Below are positions 17,742 to 24,785 of a stretch of 60,626 nt of DNA, in pieces; positions within the stretch are counted from its first letter, which is position 1, and each line of letters begins with the position of its first letter. The stretch spans positions 1 through 60,626 of the forward strand of contig CACZEL010000024.1 of assembly GCA_902780235.1 (NCBI GenBank). The letters are read 5' to 3'. The notes under the pieces are model-generated. The model had not been told where the DNA came from. It searched no databases and saw nothing but the letters and a program-made list of their open reading frames with translations. This DNA comes from an uncultured Bacteroidales bacterium (GTDB lineage: Bacteria; Bacteroidota; Bacteroidia; Bacteroidales; Paludibacteraceae). Made by a program: the position numbers and the translations under genes.

Positions 17742-18089
17742 TCAAGCGATCATGGCTACCGCTTCGGCATGTAAAGGTGTGATGACAGAAACCGTTTCTC
17801 GCTGCTTTTTCGGGTGAACGGGCGAGAGGTAGAGTTGGTACACACGATGTCCCTTATGGAACATATAGCGCTTCTTCGTTTGCGGTCGGCAAATGACCCA
17901 ATAGCCCCATTTTTCGGCTTCAGGAAGGGTGTTTAAGCGGCCTGTCATGACCAGCATCTCGTCGCTATAGAAAATAACCTCTATGGACATTGACGAGGTG
18001 CGTTTGCGGCGATGCACGATCTCCGCGCCGAGTGTAGCTTTGAGGCGGAGATAGAAACGGTATAATATAGGGTGTATTTTGCAGTTCAT
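17742..18089 (-). CDS. hypothetical protein, 115 residues
   Basis: I do not recognise this protein. It is basic, soluble and without signal peptide ('FYLRLKATLGAEIVHRRKRT', 'VICRPQTKKRYMFHKGHRVY'). The central part 'IEVIFYSDEMLVMTGRLNTL' looks like two strands followed by a helix. A complete promoter lies upstream at 18282 but leaves an unusually long leader (~190 bases) with two strong inverted repeats. It may be a real small gene or a chance frame; no domain supports it. Confidence 0.5.
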   Translation of the reverse strand: MNCKIHPILYRFYLRLKATLGAEIVHRRKRTSSMSIEVIFYSDEMLVMTGRLNTLPEAEKWGYWVICRPQTKKRYMFHKGHRVYQLYLSPVHPKKQRETVSVITPLHAEAVAMIA

Positions 18090-18126
18090 TTTCGAGTTTT
18101 TACGTATGAAAAATCAACTTCACGGG

Positions 18127-18147
18127 ATAATATACATAGTATATTAT
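18127..18147. repeat. perfect 21-bp palindrome in the leader
   Basis: ATAATATAC and GTATATTAT separated by ATA form a perfect two-fold symmetric site 38 bases upstream of the hypothetical gene at 17742-18089. It could be an operator for a dimeric repressor or an RNA hairpin. Confidence 0.8.
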
Positions 18148-18240
18148 AGGTGTCTGTATGATACGATATTGGTCCGAGGCGATCTCAAAGCATTCCCGAA
18201 GCGTATCTAAGGCGCTCATAATTTTGCTGTTTTATTCCAA

Positions 18241-18264
18241 TAATGCATCAATTTTAGTGCATTA
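18241..18264. repeat. inverted repeat TAATGCA/TGCATTA
   Basis: Two perfect 7-bp arms separated by 10 bases, just downstream of the promoter at 18282-18313 on the minus strand; a candidate operator. Confidence 0.7.
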
Positions 18265-18281
18265 TAGAAACAAATCATCCG

Positions 18282-18313
18282 CAAAATTACAAAAAAGTTT
18301 TGAAATATGCAAA
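18282..18313 (-). promoter_or_regulatory. Bacteroidales-type promoter
   Basis: TTTGCATA (18313-18306) and TAATTTTG (18289-18282) on the minus strand, reading toward the 115-residue frame. Confidence 0.8.
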
Positions 18314-18338
18314 CTATTGGGGCACGAGAAAGCAGAAT

Positions 18339-18974
18339 TTATTCTATTGTTATTGGTTCGCCGAGGAAGTGAGGTTGTTTGTGTGTATAGACATCAAGAA
18401 CGGCTTTGGTACGGGCAAGCCATTCGCGAACGGTCATACGGATTTGCCAACGACGTAATTGTACATCGAGCGCATTGAAAGCTATGACATCAAGTCCTTT
18501 TCGGGTAGCGATATACAGCGCACGCTCGTTATGAAAGGGCTGCGAAATGATGGTAAAAGACGAAAGCCCGAAGACTTCTTTGGCACGAACCATCGAATCG
18601 TACGTACGAAAACCTGCGTAGTCGAGATAAATGACGCTATCGGGCACACCAGCGGCGATGAGATCCTCTTTGATACAGGTCGGTTCGTCGTACGTCGTGC
18701 GCGAGTTGTCTCCGCTGACCAGGATGCGCTCTATCTTACCAGCCTTGTATAGTGCCACACAGGCTTCGATACGACGGATATAAAACACATTAGGGTTTCC
18801 GCTTCTGCCTTTGGGGCTTGTTCCAAGAAGCACGCCGACACGCTTATACGGAATAGCAGAAACGTCATCGTACATTCTATCAGTAGCTGTATTAATGACC
18901 GCCCGGTTGCAGCAAATGACACCTATCGCCAAAATGGCAATTATGGAGAGGAATATGTAGAGAAGGCGTTTCAT
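18339..18974 (-). CDS. SanA/ElyC/YdcF-family (DUF218) membrane-anchored protein
   Basis: A 211-residue protein with one N-terminal membrane helix (residues 5-25) and a DUF218 domain facing the periplasm: 'RVGVLLGTSPKGRSGNPNVF', 'YKAGKIERILVSGDNSRTTY', 'AAGVPDSVIYLDYAGFRTYD', 'SFTIISQPFHNERALYIA'. SanA relatives affect envelope barrier function; the enzymatic activity is unknown. I start at 18974 (MKRLLYIF) because the promoter -7 box at 19002-19009 lies between this ATG and the upstream alternative. The leader from promoter to codon 4 is nearly the same as that of the gene at 20232. Confidence 0.92.
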   Translation of the reverse strand: MKRLLYIFLSIIAILAIGVICCNRAVINTATDRMYDDVSAIPYKRVGVLLGTSPKGRSGNPNVFYIRRIEACVALYKAGKIERILVSGDNSRTTYDEPTCIKEDLIAAGVPDSVIYLDYAGFRTYDSMVRAKEVFGLSSFTIISQPFHNERALYIATRKGLDVIAFNALDVQLRRWQIRMTVREWLARTKAVLDVYTHKQPHFLGEPITIE

Positions 18975-19001
18975 AGGGATGAAGTATAAATTTTTCGACG
19001 A

Positions 19002-19032
19002 CAAAGGTAGTAATAATTTTTGACATACGCAA
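19002..19032 (-). promoter_or_regulatory. promoter of the SanA-like gene
   Basis: TTGCGTA (19032-19026) and TACCTTTG (19009-19002) on the minus strand, then a short leader TCGTCGAAAAA to the ATG. Confidence 0.87.
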
Positions 19033-19057
19033 GAGAAATCGTTCTAAACTGCACAAA

Positions 19058-19128
19058 ATCGGCAACTTTGCAATTTTTCCTGTCTTCAGAATGCATTATT
19101 TTACATGGAATTGCCGATTGCAGTAACT
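19058..19128. other. inverted repeat in a 419-bp intergenic region
   Basis: The stretch 19033-19451 has no convincing gene. Its left part holds an inverted repeat ATCGGCAA (19058-19065) / TTGCCGAT (19121-19128), with partly matching flanks (TTTGCAATT and GATTGCA). Its right part holds a 33-bp repeat array and an orphan promoter pointing left. A short frame (MLKRKYATKQ) on the minus strand is too short to judge. Confidence 0.5.
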
Positions 19129-19167
19129 ATGTAACGTGCTACTGTTTAGTCGCATATTTTCTTTTTA

Positions 19168-19332
19168 ACATTTTTTCAAACGAATAATTTATGTATTATT
19201 ACACTTTTTAAAACGAATAAAATATGTGTATCCACACTTTTTAAAACGAAAATCGGTTGCAAAATTACACTTTTCAATTGAATTATGCAAATATTTTTTA
19301 CACTTTTCAATAAAAATTTTGTACCAGATTCA
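19168..19332. repeat. five tandem copies of a 33-bp repeat
   Basis: Copies start at 19168, 19201, 19234, 19267 and 19300, exactly 33 bases apart. Each begins ACACTTTT (first copy ACATTTTT); copies 1-3 continue with a CAAACGAAT/AAAACGAA core, copies 4 and 5 are more diverged after CACTTTTCAAT. The exact periodicity resembles iterons or a phased operator array. Confidence 0.78.
19260..19290 (-). promoter_or_regulatory. orphan promoter inside the 33-bp repeat array
   Basis: TTGCATA (19290-19284) and TAATTTTG (19267-19260) on the minus strand fit the consensus fully, but no gene starts between here and the next promoter at 19032. It may drive a non-coding RNA or be left from a lost gene. Confidence 0.6.
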
Positions 19333-19451
19333 AAAAGTAGACACAAAAAAATTAAACTATATTATTTTGCAAATTTCTACTATCTTAACCGTCTTATTTT
19401 GCAAATTATATGTCTGTCGGCTTATAGCCTATCGGAATACGGTTGGGCTCA

Positions 19452-20228
19452 TTAATGTTCATAGCCATCTACACGATACAATTTATCGAGTAGTTTTTGT
19501 TCTTGGTGTGTTTCTGCGGAACGGTACCAGACTTCGAAACGAGCAACGTAGTATTGCATAGGAGCACCTTCATAAATGACAAAATGTTTGTCGCTGACTT
19601 GGCAGCAAAAAGCGTTTTCAGCATAAGTAGGAGAAAGGGTGGAATGCTCTATTTTGTCAGCAGACAACGGGTCGTTCGTACCTGCTTCATAGCAACGCAG
19701 AAAAATATCCCCTGCCGGTAAGTCGTGATAGTAGAACGTATAGGCAAAACAACCCATAAAATCCGTGGACACTTGCAGCCAAGTTGTGCTATCTGATTCA
19801 TTGACAGCCTCATGACGCAAAGAACAAATATTGCTCTCCAAGTCATTTTCTATAGGGATATTATACGCTATCCCTGCGGGAATGGGATGAAAGAAAGCAT
19901 ATGGATCGGGATTTGTGATTCCTGCGAAGATCTGCGTTCCAAAGCCTATTACCACGGTAAGGATATTGATGCCAAGAAGCCCCATACATTCGGCAACATT
20001 CTTGTTTCTACGGAAGATTCCGAAGGTAGAAGCGAACATCAGTACTACGGACAGAAGGATAATACCACCGATAAGATACAATAGTCCTTCGACACAAAGC
20101 ATCAAAGGACGAGATGGCACAGCTACTAAAGTCAGTAAAGACAATACACCGAACAGACATAGTACCATTATCGGAAGAAACCACGGGTGATTTATCCCAA
20201 AGTTCCATATTTGTTGCAGGCGTTTCAT
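19452..20228 (-). CDS. hypothetical membrane protein (MKRL leader group)
   Basis: A 258-residue protein of unknown family. Membrane helices at about 17-36, 47-66 and 82-104, then a soluble domain with strands and cysteines ('ICSLRHEAVNESDSTTWLQV', 'YYHDLPAGDIFLRCYEAGTN', 'QYYVARFEVWYR'). The soluble part would be outside the cytoplasm if the last helix leads out. It begins 3 bases after the stop of the gene at 20232, which has the same organisation, so the two are an operon and may be functionally paired. Confidence 0.75.
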   Translation of the reverse strand: MKRLQQIWNFGINHPWFLPIMVLCLFGVLSLLTLVAVPSRPLMLCVEGLLYLIGGIILLSVVLMFASTFGIFRRNKNVAECMGLLGINILTVVIGFGTQIFAGITNPDPYAFFHPIPAGIAYNIPIENDLESNICSLRHEAVNESDSTTWLQVSTDFMGCFAYTFYYHDLPAGDIFLRCYEAGTNDPLSADKIEHSTLSPTYAENAFCCQVSDKHFVIYEGAPMQYYVARFEVWYRSAETHQEQKLLDKLYRVDGYEH

Positions 20229-20231
20229 AGA

Positions 20232-21053
20232 CTAATGAAATAGATTGTAAATATAGGTGCTATCTATGTGGTGTGACTGAAGGAATTGATCATTTGGGAA
20301 CGAGGCATCATGATCTATAGCACCGCCATCGAAAAGAAAGCATACTTCCCGAGAATAAGGGCATGCATGGATATTGTTCAATTGGACATACATCTCCTGT
20401 TCCGAATATGGATGGCGTGGAATTTCATACCAATATTTTCCAAAACCCCGATTTGCGAAATGGATATTGACCAAACTGTCCGGCATAAAAACAGTAAACT
20501 CACCTATATTGGCAGCCTTGTGCAGTTGTATAATGCGTTGAGCTTGAGACGCATCTATATCAAAAACGGTGTCCTCGGTAAAGATCCATATCGGGTATGT
20601 AATAATCCGGTTTCTTCCTGTTACCTTGCGCGTTTGCAAATGGTTGTTTTGGGTAATGACCAGTGCTGTACTATCCGGTAACGAAAGTGAATCCGTTGCA
20701 TAACGACACAAGTGAATAATGGCATCGCGGTTGGCGGTATATTGTTTCTCCATTCCGCTCGGGATGCGATTTGTGCCGGAAGGCAGGACATAGAACGTGA
20801 GAACAAGTAAAATAATGAGGGTACCATTCCAAATGAGTGTTACTTTGCGGAGTATCGGGTTGTCTTTTTGAAACAGCGCATAAATGGAGAGTCCGAGACC
20901 AACAGGTATAGTATATATCGCGATCAAAGAACTAATCCAAATAGGCAGAAACAAATCCACCTCATACAAACAGAAGAAGAGACAAAAAAGGAATATGTAT
21001 AAAGTATTGATAGTCAAAATGACATATGTAATAATAGGAACGAGGCGTTTCAT
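20232..21053 (-). CDS. hypothetical membrane protein (MKRL leader group)
   Basis: A 273-residue protein, unknown family. Helices at about 6-30, 34-60 and 72-92, followed by a soluble C-terminal domain ('HLQTRKVTGRNRIITYPIWI', 'VNIHFANRGFGKYWYEIPRH', 'VCFLFDGGAIDHDASFPNDQ'). The layout resembles its operon partner at 19452. Promoter and leader are at 21054-21112 and are near-copies of those of the SanA-like gene. A truncated copy of its first codons is found at 22251-22301. Confidence 0.75.
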   Translation of the reverse strand: MKRLVPIITYVILTINTLYIFLFCLFFCLYEVDLFLPIWISSLIAIYTIPVGLGLSIYALFQKDNPILRKVTLIWNGTLIILLVLTFYVLPSGTNRIPSGMEKQYTANRDAIIHLCRYATDSLSLPDSTALVITQNNHLQTRKVTGRNRIITYPIWIFTEDTVFDIDASQAQRIIQLHKAANIGEFTVFMPDSLVNIHFANRGFGKYWYEIPRHPYSEQEMYVQLNNIHACPYSREVCFLFDGGAIDHDASFPNDQFLQSHHIDSTYIYNLFH

Positions 21054-21081
21054 AGGAATGAAGTATATTTTTTTTCGACGA

Positions 21082-21112
21082 CAAAGGTACTATTTATTTT
21101 TGATATATGCAA
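21082..21112 (-). promoter_or_regulatory. promoter of the two-gene membrane-protein operon
   Basis: TTGCATA (21112-21106) and TACCTTTG (21089-21082) on the minus strand. Sequence from here to the fourth codon matches the SanA-like gene's promoter and leader at about 85 percent by eye. Confidence 0.87.
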
Positions 21113-21121
21113 GAAAAAAAA

Positions 21122-22231
21122 TTACGGTTCTAACTTCTTATACGTAAAATAGAAGGGCTTTTTGTCCGATGAGAACATGTGATTTTCAAGAGCGAGGACG
21201 AGTTGAACATCGAAATAGACCTGAATCTTCCTACCGGATTTGGTAGTAGCATCAAACATATCACACATCGTATTCGTTAAAGTCTGCATCTGAGGTTGTA
21301 CATCCATCAGGAAATTCATCAACGCGTATTCGTCAGCCACAGTCACTACGTGAATAGCAGTATATTCCGAATCGCCATCCCCGGTCACACCGATCGCATT
21401 AGCCAGTTGCGCGTACATGAATCCGTATTTGTTTGCGTTGGCGGCTTCTTTCAGCGTCATTGCCATCGAATAACGCACAACAATACCTTCTATATCCAGC
21501 GGATTCGATAGCAAATGACGATCCAAAAGGGCAACTAAGGCCTCCGGACCACCTTTCTCATAGGCTTCATTGATCTTTTTCATTCCCAAATTATCAGAAA
21601 GTGTGCCGTAAAAGGCCGAGCCATAGTAAACAGCTTGCACATCGCGGAGGCTCAACGTAGTATCTGCCGCCTGAAAACGTTTCATAAGGACATTGTATTT
21701 CTTCTTCCCCAACTGCTGAATCCCCTCATAGTCAGGCATTTGAAACACGCGTGCAGGGTGTTTGATCTTACGTACAGGCAGAGCCATGCACTTGATAAAA
21801 CTCATATTCGTCCATACCTTGTCTTTATCAAAATACAGTCCCCATCCTTCCAATTCATCGTACACTTCTGCCGACCAATAATAGCCGTTGGTAGTATCGG
21901 AAGACCAACCGCCCTGACAGCCCTTAATCGGCACAAGCGGAAGGAGGATTGAGTCACCTGTCACACCCACGATCGTATAACCGGTTCCATTCCACGTCCA
22001 TGTACAATTGTCCACCAACTCCCGAAATTCTTCCATACCAGGCATGTCCTTACCACGGAATTTCTCCACGGTCTCTTCAAACGTATATACACCGGGTTCA
22101 TTTTCCTCAGCCCACAAAATCCCACTCGGCAAGCCCAGATCCACATACCGCATGTCCTTTTGTACATCCTGTGCGTTCACTACTGCGCTATATACCACGC
22201 AAGCAATAAATAAGAAAAAAAACTTTTTCAT
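21122..22231 (-). CDS. secreted protein with Fibrobacter-paralogous-type domain and DUF4919
   Basis: A 369-residue secreted protein. Signal peptide residues 1-20 ('KKFFFLFIACVVYSAVVNAQ'). Residues ~25-155 match the Fibrobacter succinogenes major paralogous-type domain: 'YVDLGLPSGILWAEENEPG', 'FRELVDNCTWTWNGTGYTIV', 'NGYYWSAEVYDELEGWGLYF'. Residues ~165-365 resemble DUF4919 ('VQAVYYGSAFYGTLSDNLGM'). The combination is unusual. I start at MKK (22231) rather than the ATG at 22243, since the signal peptide begins there. Function unknown, probably outer surface or periplasm. Confidence 0.78.
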   Translation of the reverse strand: MKKFFFLFIACVVYSAVVNAQDVQKDMRYVDLGLPSGILWAEENEPGVYTFEETVEKFRGKDMPGMEEFRELVDNCTWTWNGTGYTIVGVTGDSILLPLVPIKGCQGGWSSDTTNGYYWSAEVYDELEGWGLYFDKDKVWTNMSFIKCMALPVRKIKHPARVFQMPDYEGIQQLGKKKYNVLMKRFQAADTTLSLRDVQAVYYGSAFYGTLSDNLGMKKINEAYEKGGPEALVALLDRHLLSNPLDIEGIVVRYSMAMTLKEAANANKYGFMYAQLANAIGVTGDGDSEYTAIHVVTVADEYALMNFLMDVQPQMQTLTNTMCDMFDATTKSGRKIQVYFDVQLVLALENHMFSSDKKPFYFTYKKLEP

Positions 22232-22250
22232 AGGATTTATCATTTATAAT

Positions 22251-22301
22251 TTATTTCCACCAGTTGATATCAGCAAGGAGAATAGGGACGAGGCGTTTCA
22301 T
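22251..22301 (-). pseudogene. truncated start of an MKRL-group gene
   Basis: A 16-codon frame, MKRLVPILLADINWWK, then stop. Its first six codons equal those of the gene at 20232-21053 and the sequence just upstream (TCCCTATGAAACGCCTCGT) equals that gene's leader. It looks like a broken 5' end left behind a functional promoter (22372-22402), which now probably drives the gene at 21122. Confidence 0.65.
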
Positions 22302-22371
22302 AGGGATAACGTTTTTATAAATCGTAAAATCATTTCACTTTTGCGGGTGTCGATCCATTCCCGAAACGCTG

Positions 22372-22402
22372 CAAAATTACAACATTTTTAGAATATATGC
22401 AA
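22372..22402 (-). promoter_or_regulatory. Bacteroidales-type promoter upstream of the MKRL remnant
   Basis: TTGCATA (22402-22396) and TAATTTTG (22379-22372) on the minus strand. Confidence 0.87.
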
Positions 22403-22449
22403 GTTTTTAAGCGAAATAATGCAATTTTATGTATTTTTTTCGATAAGTA

Positions 22450-23100
22450 TCACGACGGTATGCGGAGAAGGAGAGCTTTGGCAAGTTCTTCTGTATGTGA
22501 GGTACAACGGAGTTTGCGTTCGATGCCGTTCACCACGATAATCACTCGCGGAGTCAATGTAAAAAGGTCAGCTATATACACTTTCTCTATCGCTTTAATC
22601 GGTATAGACAAGTTTGTGGTCATGCAGAACAAGTCAAACTCCTGCACGATCAGTACATCTCCGTCAATGATATATCTGTTGCGTCGCGGCGCAAGAAAAA
22701 AAGGAAGCATAGCTACAACATACACGCACAGCGCAACGATATTATGGGTTACAGCCGGATAGCCGTTTTTGAACGGAATCAGCACAAGAAACACAAGAGA
22801 CGCTAAAATGATCCACGAGACAATTGGAAACCAATCAATTGAATTGCTGAAATCGAGATAGGTTTCCAAAGGTTTACTGCGTTCCTCTGCCGAAAGAGAG
22901 ATTTTCTTTTTGTACTGATTCGCCAACCACTCCCACAAGATCACCAATCCGCAGAAGCCAAAACAAATAACCATGTACCATTTCCGACAGCAGCCTTTGA
23001 CCGTGTTGAGTAGCCACAATACAAGGATCGCCATGATCAATGCTGAAACAAGTTTGGCAAGAACCAGAAGTTTGTTTTTCAGAGAAGCAGTCATAGTCAT
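22450..23100 (-). CDS. hypothetical membrane protein with PH-like C-terminal domain
   Basis: A 216-residue protein with helices at about 11-32, 39-58, 92-112 and 119-138 and a C-terminal strand-rich part ('RRNRYIIDGDVLIVQEFDLF', 'SIPIKAIEKVYIADLFTLTP', 'RVIIVVNGIERKLRC') resembling bacterial PH-like domains of small membrane proteins. Role unknown. It begins 1 base after the stop of the LuxR-like gene, so they are co-transcribed and possibly act together in the membrane. Confidence 0.75.
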   Translation of the reverse strand: MTMTASLKNKLLVLAKLVSALIMAILVLWLLNTVKGCCRKWYMVICFGFCGLVILWEWLANQYKKKISLSAEERSKPLETYLDFSNSIDWFPIVSWIILASLVFLVLIPFKNGYPAVTHNIVALCVYVVAMLPFFLAPRRNRYIIDGDVLIVQEFDLFCMTTNLSIPIKAIEKVYIADLFTLTPRVIIVVNGIERKLRCTSHTEELAKALLLRIPS

Positions 23101-23101
23101 T

Positions 23102-23560
23102 TCATTTTAATTTATGTGTAAAAAAGGGTAAAATCGCTTCATCCAACTGTGCAGCGGTAGTATTCATCCGCTGTGCGATCAGTTGACGACGTTTATAATA
23201 AGTCCGTTTGGACATATCCGTAAGTTGCAATATATCCGAATTGTCAACGCCAAGACCAATGAGTGTTACTACTTGCATATCGGTCTCCGTTAACGCAGGA
23301 TAGATGCGCTTAATTTCTTTGTTTTTATCAGCGAACAGGTTTTGCAGATTATCGAGTGCGTTCACATTCTTCTGCTGTTTGATCTGGTCAATTAGGATCT
23401 GATGACGCATTTGCTCCTCACGTTGAGAAATAACCATCTTGATACGAAGATCGGTCAGTTGGCGTTTCAGGAAAGCCACTCTATACCCGATTATACATAT
23501 AATAAGGAGTAGCACCTCCGCTATGGCCGCCAAAAGAATAATTGCGTTCATTGTGTCCAT
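23102..23560 (-). CDS. membrane-anchored protein with LuxR-type helix-turn-helix
   Basis: A 152-residue protein: membrane helix at residues ~5-24, a charged coiled-coil-like stretch 30-85 ('QREEQMRHQILIDQIKQQKN'), and a C-terminal HTH ('YPALTETDMQVVTLIGLGVD' then NSDILQLTDMSKRTYYKRRQ), like the LuxR-type HTH found in Bacteroidota regulators. It would be a transcription factor tethered to the inner membrane. The start at 23560 is set by the promoter at 23585-23615; an upstream ATG (23638) would precede the promoter. Targets unknown; its operon partner is the membrane protein at 22450. Confidence 0.8.
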   Translation of the reverse strand: MDTMNAIILLAAIAEVLLLIICIIGYRVAFLKRQLTDLRIKMVISQREEQMRHQILIDQIKQQKNVNALDNLQNLFADKNKEIKRIYPALTETDMQVVTLIGLGVDNSDILQLTDMSKRTYYKRRQLIAQRMNTTAAQLDEAILPFFTHKLK

Positions 23561-23584
23561 ATTTTTCGAATCTAAAATCTGCTG

Positions 23585-23615
23585 CAAAGGTACAATAAAA
23601 TATTGAAATATGCAA
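23585..23615 (-). promoter_or_regulatory. promoter of the LuxR-like gene
   Basis: TTGCATA (23615-23609) and TACCTTTG (23592-23585) on the minus strand, 24 bases before the chosen ATG. Confidence 0.9.
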
Positions 23616-23737
23616 GAGCTCATCGTACATCTTATCACACATCAAGCGCAAATACTATTTATAATTAGCTCATAGACAGACAGTTAGAAGGACTAACGAC
23701 ATTATGAGACATATCACAATTTCAGAAAAGAAAGGTT

Positions 23738-23753
23738 TTGGCACGATAATTGT
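23738..23753 (+). promoter_or_regulatory. sigma-54-like promoter
   Basis: TTGGCACG-ATAA-TTGT. The -24 element is perfect (TTGGCACG) and the spacing to the -12 element is correct; the -12 reads TTGT instead of TTGC. It is 73 bases upstream of the small basic secreted protein at 23826. No housekeeping-type TAnnTTTG box was seen in that interval. Confidence 0.5.
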
Positions 23754-23825
23754 TTTATAGATTTTAAACCGGTTTATTTAAGAGAGAAAAAGAGTGTTAA
23801 ACCCGTTAAAATGGAGGGCAAAGTT

Positions 23826-24125
23826 ATGAAAGCGAAAAGATTGTTGGTATTGGCAGTAGGAGCCATGTTGGTAATGAACGTAAGTGCGCAGGGCGCAAGA
23901 CGATTCGAGGGTAAAGGCAAAGGCAAACCGATACGGATGGAGCAGAAGATGGTTCGTTGCGAGCGGTGCCGTAAGATGATCGACCTGCGCAAGGAGGCAC
24001 GCTTCCATGAGTTCGAAAAGAGAGAAGCGTTCAGGCGGGAAGAATTCCGCAGAGGCGAGTTCCGAAAAGTAGCATTTCGCAAGGGCGATTTCAAGCGCCA
24101 CCACCGACACCACGGACGGAAATAG
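23826..24125 (+). CDS. small secreted Arg/Lys-rich protein with CxxC and pentapeptide-like repeats
   Basis: A 99-residue protein. Signal peptide about 1-21 ('RLLVLAVGAMLVMNVSAQ'), then a very basic chain: 'ARRFEGKGKGKPIRMEQKMV', a CxxC ('RCERCRKMIDLRKEARF'), and a run of five-residue units centred on Phe ('EAFRREEFRRGEFRKVAFRK'), ending HHRHHGRK. The units match 15-nt repeats in the DNA. I start at MKAK (23826) because the signal peptide begins there; an ATG at 23811 is also in frame. Unknown function; metal or polyanion binding is an inference from composition. A sigma-54-like promoter lies upstream. Confidence 0.72.
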   Translation: MKAKRLLVLAVGAMLVMNVSAQGARRFEGKGKGKPIRMEQKMVRCERCRKMIDLRKEARFHEFEKREAFRREEFRRGEFRKVAFRKGDFKRHHRHHGRK

Positions 24126-24152
24126 AAAAAAGCAGCTCAGGGCTGCTTTTTT
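24126..24152. terminator. bidirectional intrinsic terminator
   Basis: AAAAAAGCAGC and GCTGCTTTTTT form a perfect stem around a short loop, T-rich on both strands. It lies between the two convergent small secreted-protein genes. Confidence 0.92.
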
Positions 24153-24174
24153 CGTGTATTGATGAGGGTATGAC

Positions 24175-24585
24175 TTAATGTCGATGTCCGGGATGAACGG
24201 TATCCATAAGCGTGTCAAAATTACTGCGGAAAGTGAACACATCGCGCAGAGCATAATAGTCCTGCGGATTCTCGCAATAATCGTACGCAAAAATGAGGAA
24301 CGTGAGGCGGCTGTCATCGAACGAAAACGAACCCGCCAGACGAGCCAGATCGTCCACGCAGAAATGGCCAAGCACGACGCATAACTTAGCGATTTCCAAC
24401 TTTTTATCATCGAAAGACTGCTGGCTCATTACATGCATGGCCATATTCATTTGTTCGCGTGTGGCACACTCGATACGATGCCGCTCATGCCCTCTGTCGT
24501 GCGGACCGTTGTGATCATGACGATGTTGTGCGCCCGCCGTCATGGTCGAAAGCGCCAAAAGGAGAATAAAAAAGAGTTTTTTCAT
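24175..24585 (-). CDS. DUF4476 secreted protein with His-rich N-terminus
   Basis: A 136-residue protein. Signal peptide 1-19 ('FILLLALSTMTAGAQ'), then a histidine-rich stretch HRHDHNGPHDRGHERHR, and a DUF4476 domain at about 38-130: 'MAMHVMSQQSFDDKKLEIAK', 'LARLAGSFSFDDSRLTFLIF', 'YYALRDVFTFRSNFDTLMD'. The start at 24585 is fixed by the promoter at 24603. The His-rich part suggests metal binding (inference). Convergent with another small, His-ending secreted protein. Confidence 0.87.
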   Translation of the reverse strand: MKKLFFILLLALSTMTAGAQHRHDHNGPHDRGHERHRIECATREQMNMAMHVMSQQSFDDKKLEIAKLCVVLGHFCVDDLARLAGSFSFDDSRLTFLIFAYDYCENPQDYYALRDVFTFRSNFDTLMDTVHPGHRH

Positions 24586-24602
24586 ACTTCTGAATTTTGC
24601 GG

Positions 24603-24633
24603 CAAAGGTACTACATTTTTCTGATATACGCAA
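24603..24633 (-). promoter_or_regulatory. promoter of the DUF4476 gene
   Basis: TTGCGTA (24633-24627) and TACCTTTG (24610-24603) on the minus strand, 17 bases before the ATG. Confidence 0.88.
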
Positions 24634-24680
24634 ACAATTTTGACAAAAAGAAGAAATTTTGCACTTTTATTCTTAAAAAT

Positions 24681-24711
24681 TTGTATATATACAAAATTTT
24701 TCGTAACTTTG
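24681..24711 (+). promoter_or_regulatory. mdh promoter
   Basis: TTGTATATA at 24681, 20-base spacer, TAACTTTG at 24704-24711. The leader to the ATG (24786) contains AAAATTA heptads (24731-24756). Confidence 0.85.
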
Positions 24712-24785
24712 CGGGCTTTTTTGAAGAATTCAAAATTAAAAATTAAAAATTAAGAATTAATTATTGATTAAAAATATACACAATT

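Noticed and set aside
19168-19332. CRISPR array
   Set aside because: The 33-bp units are contiguous, with no unique spacers between repeats, and no cas genes are near.
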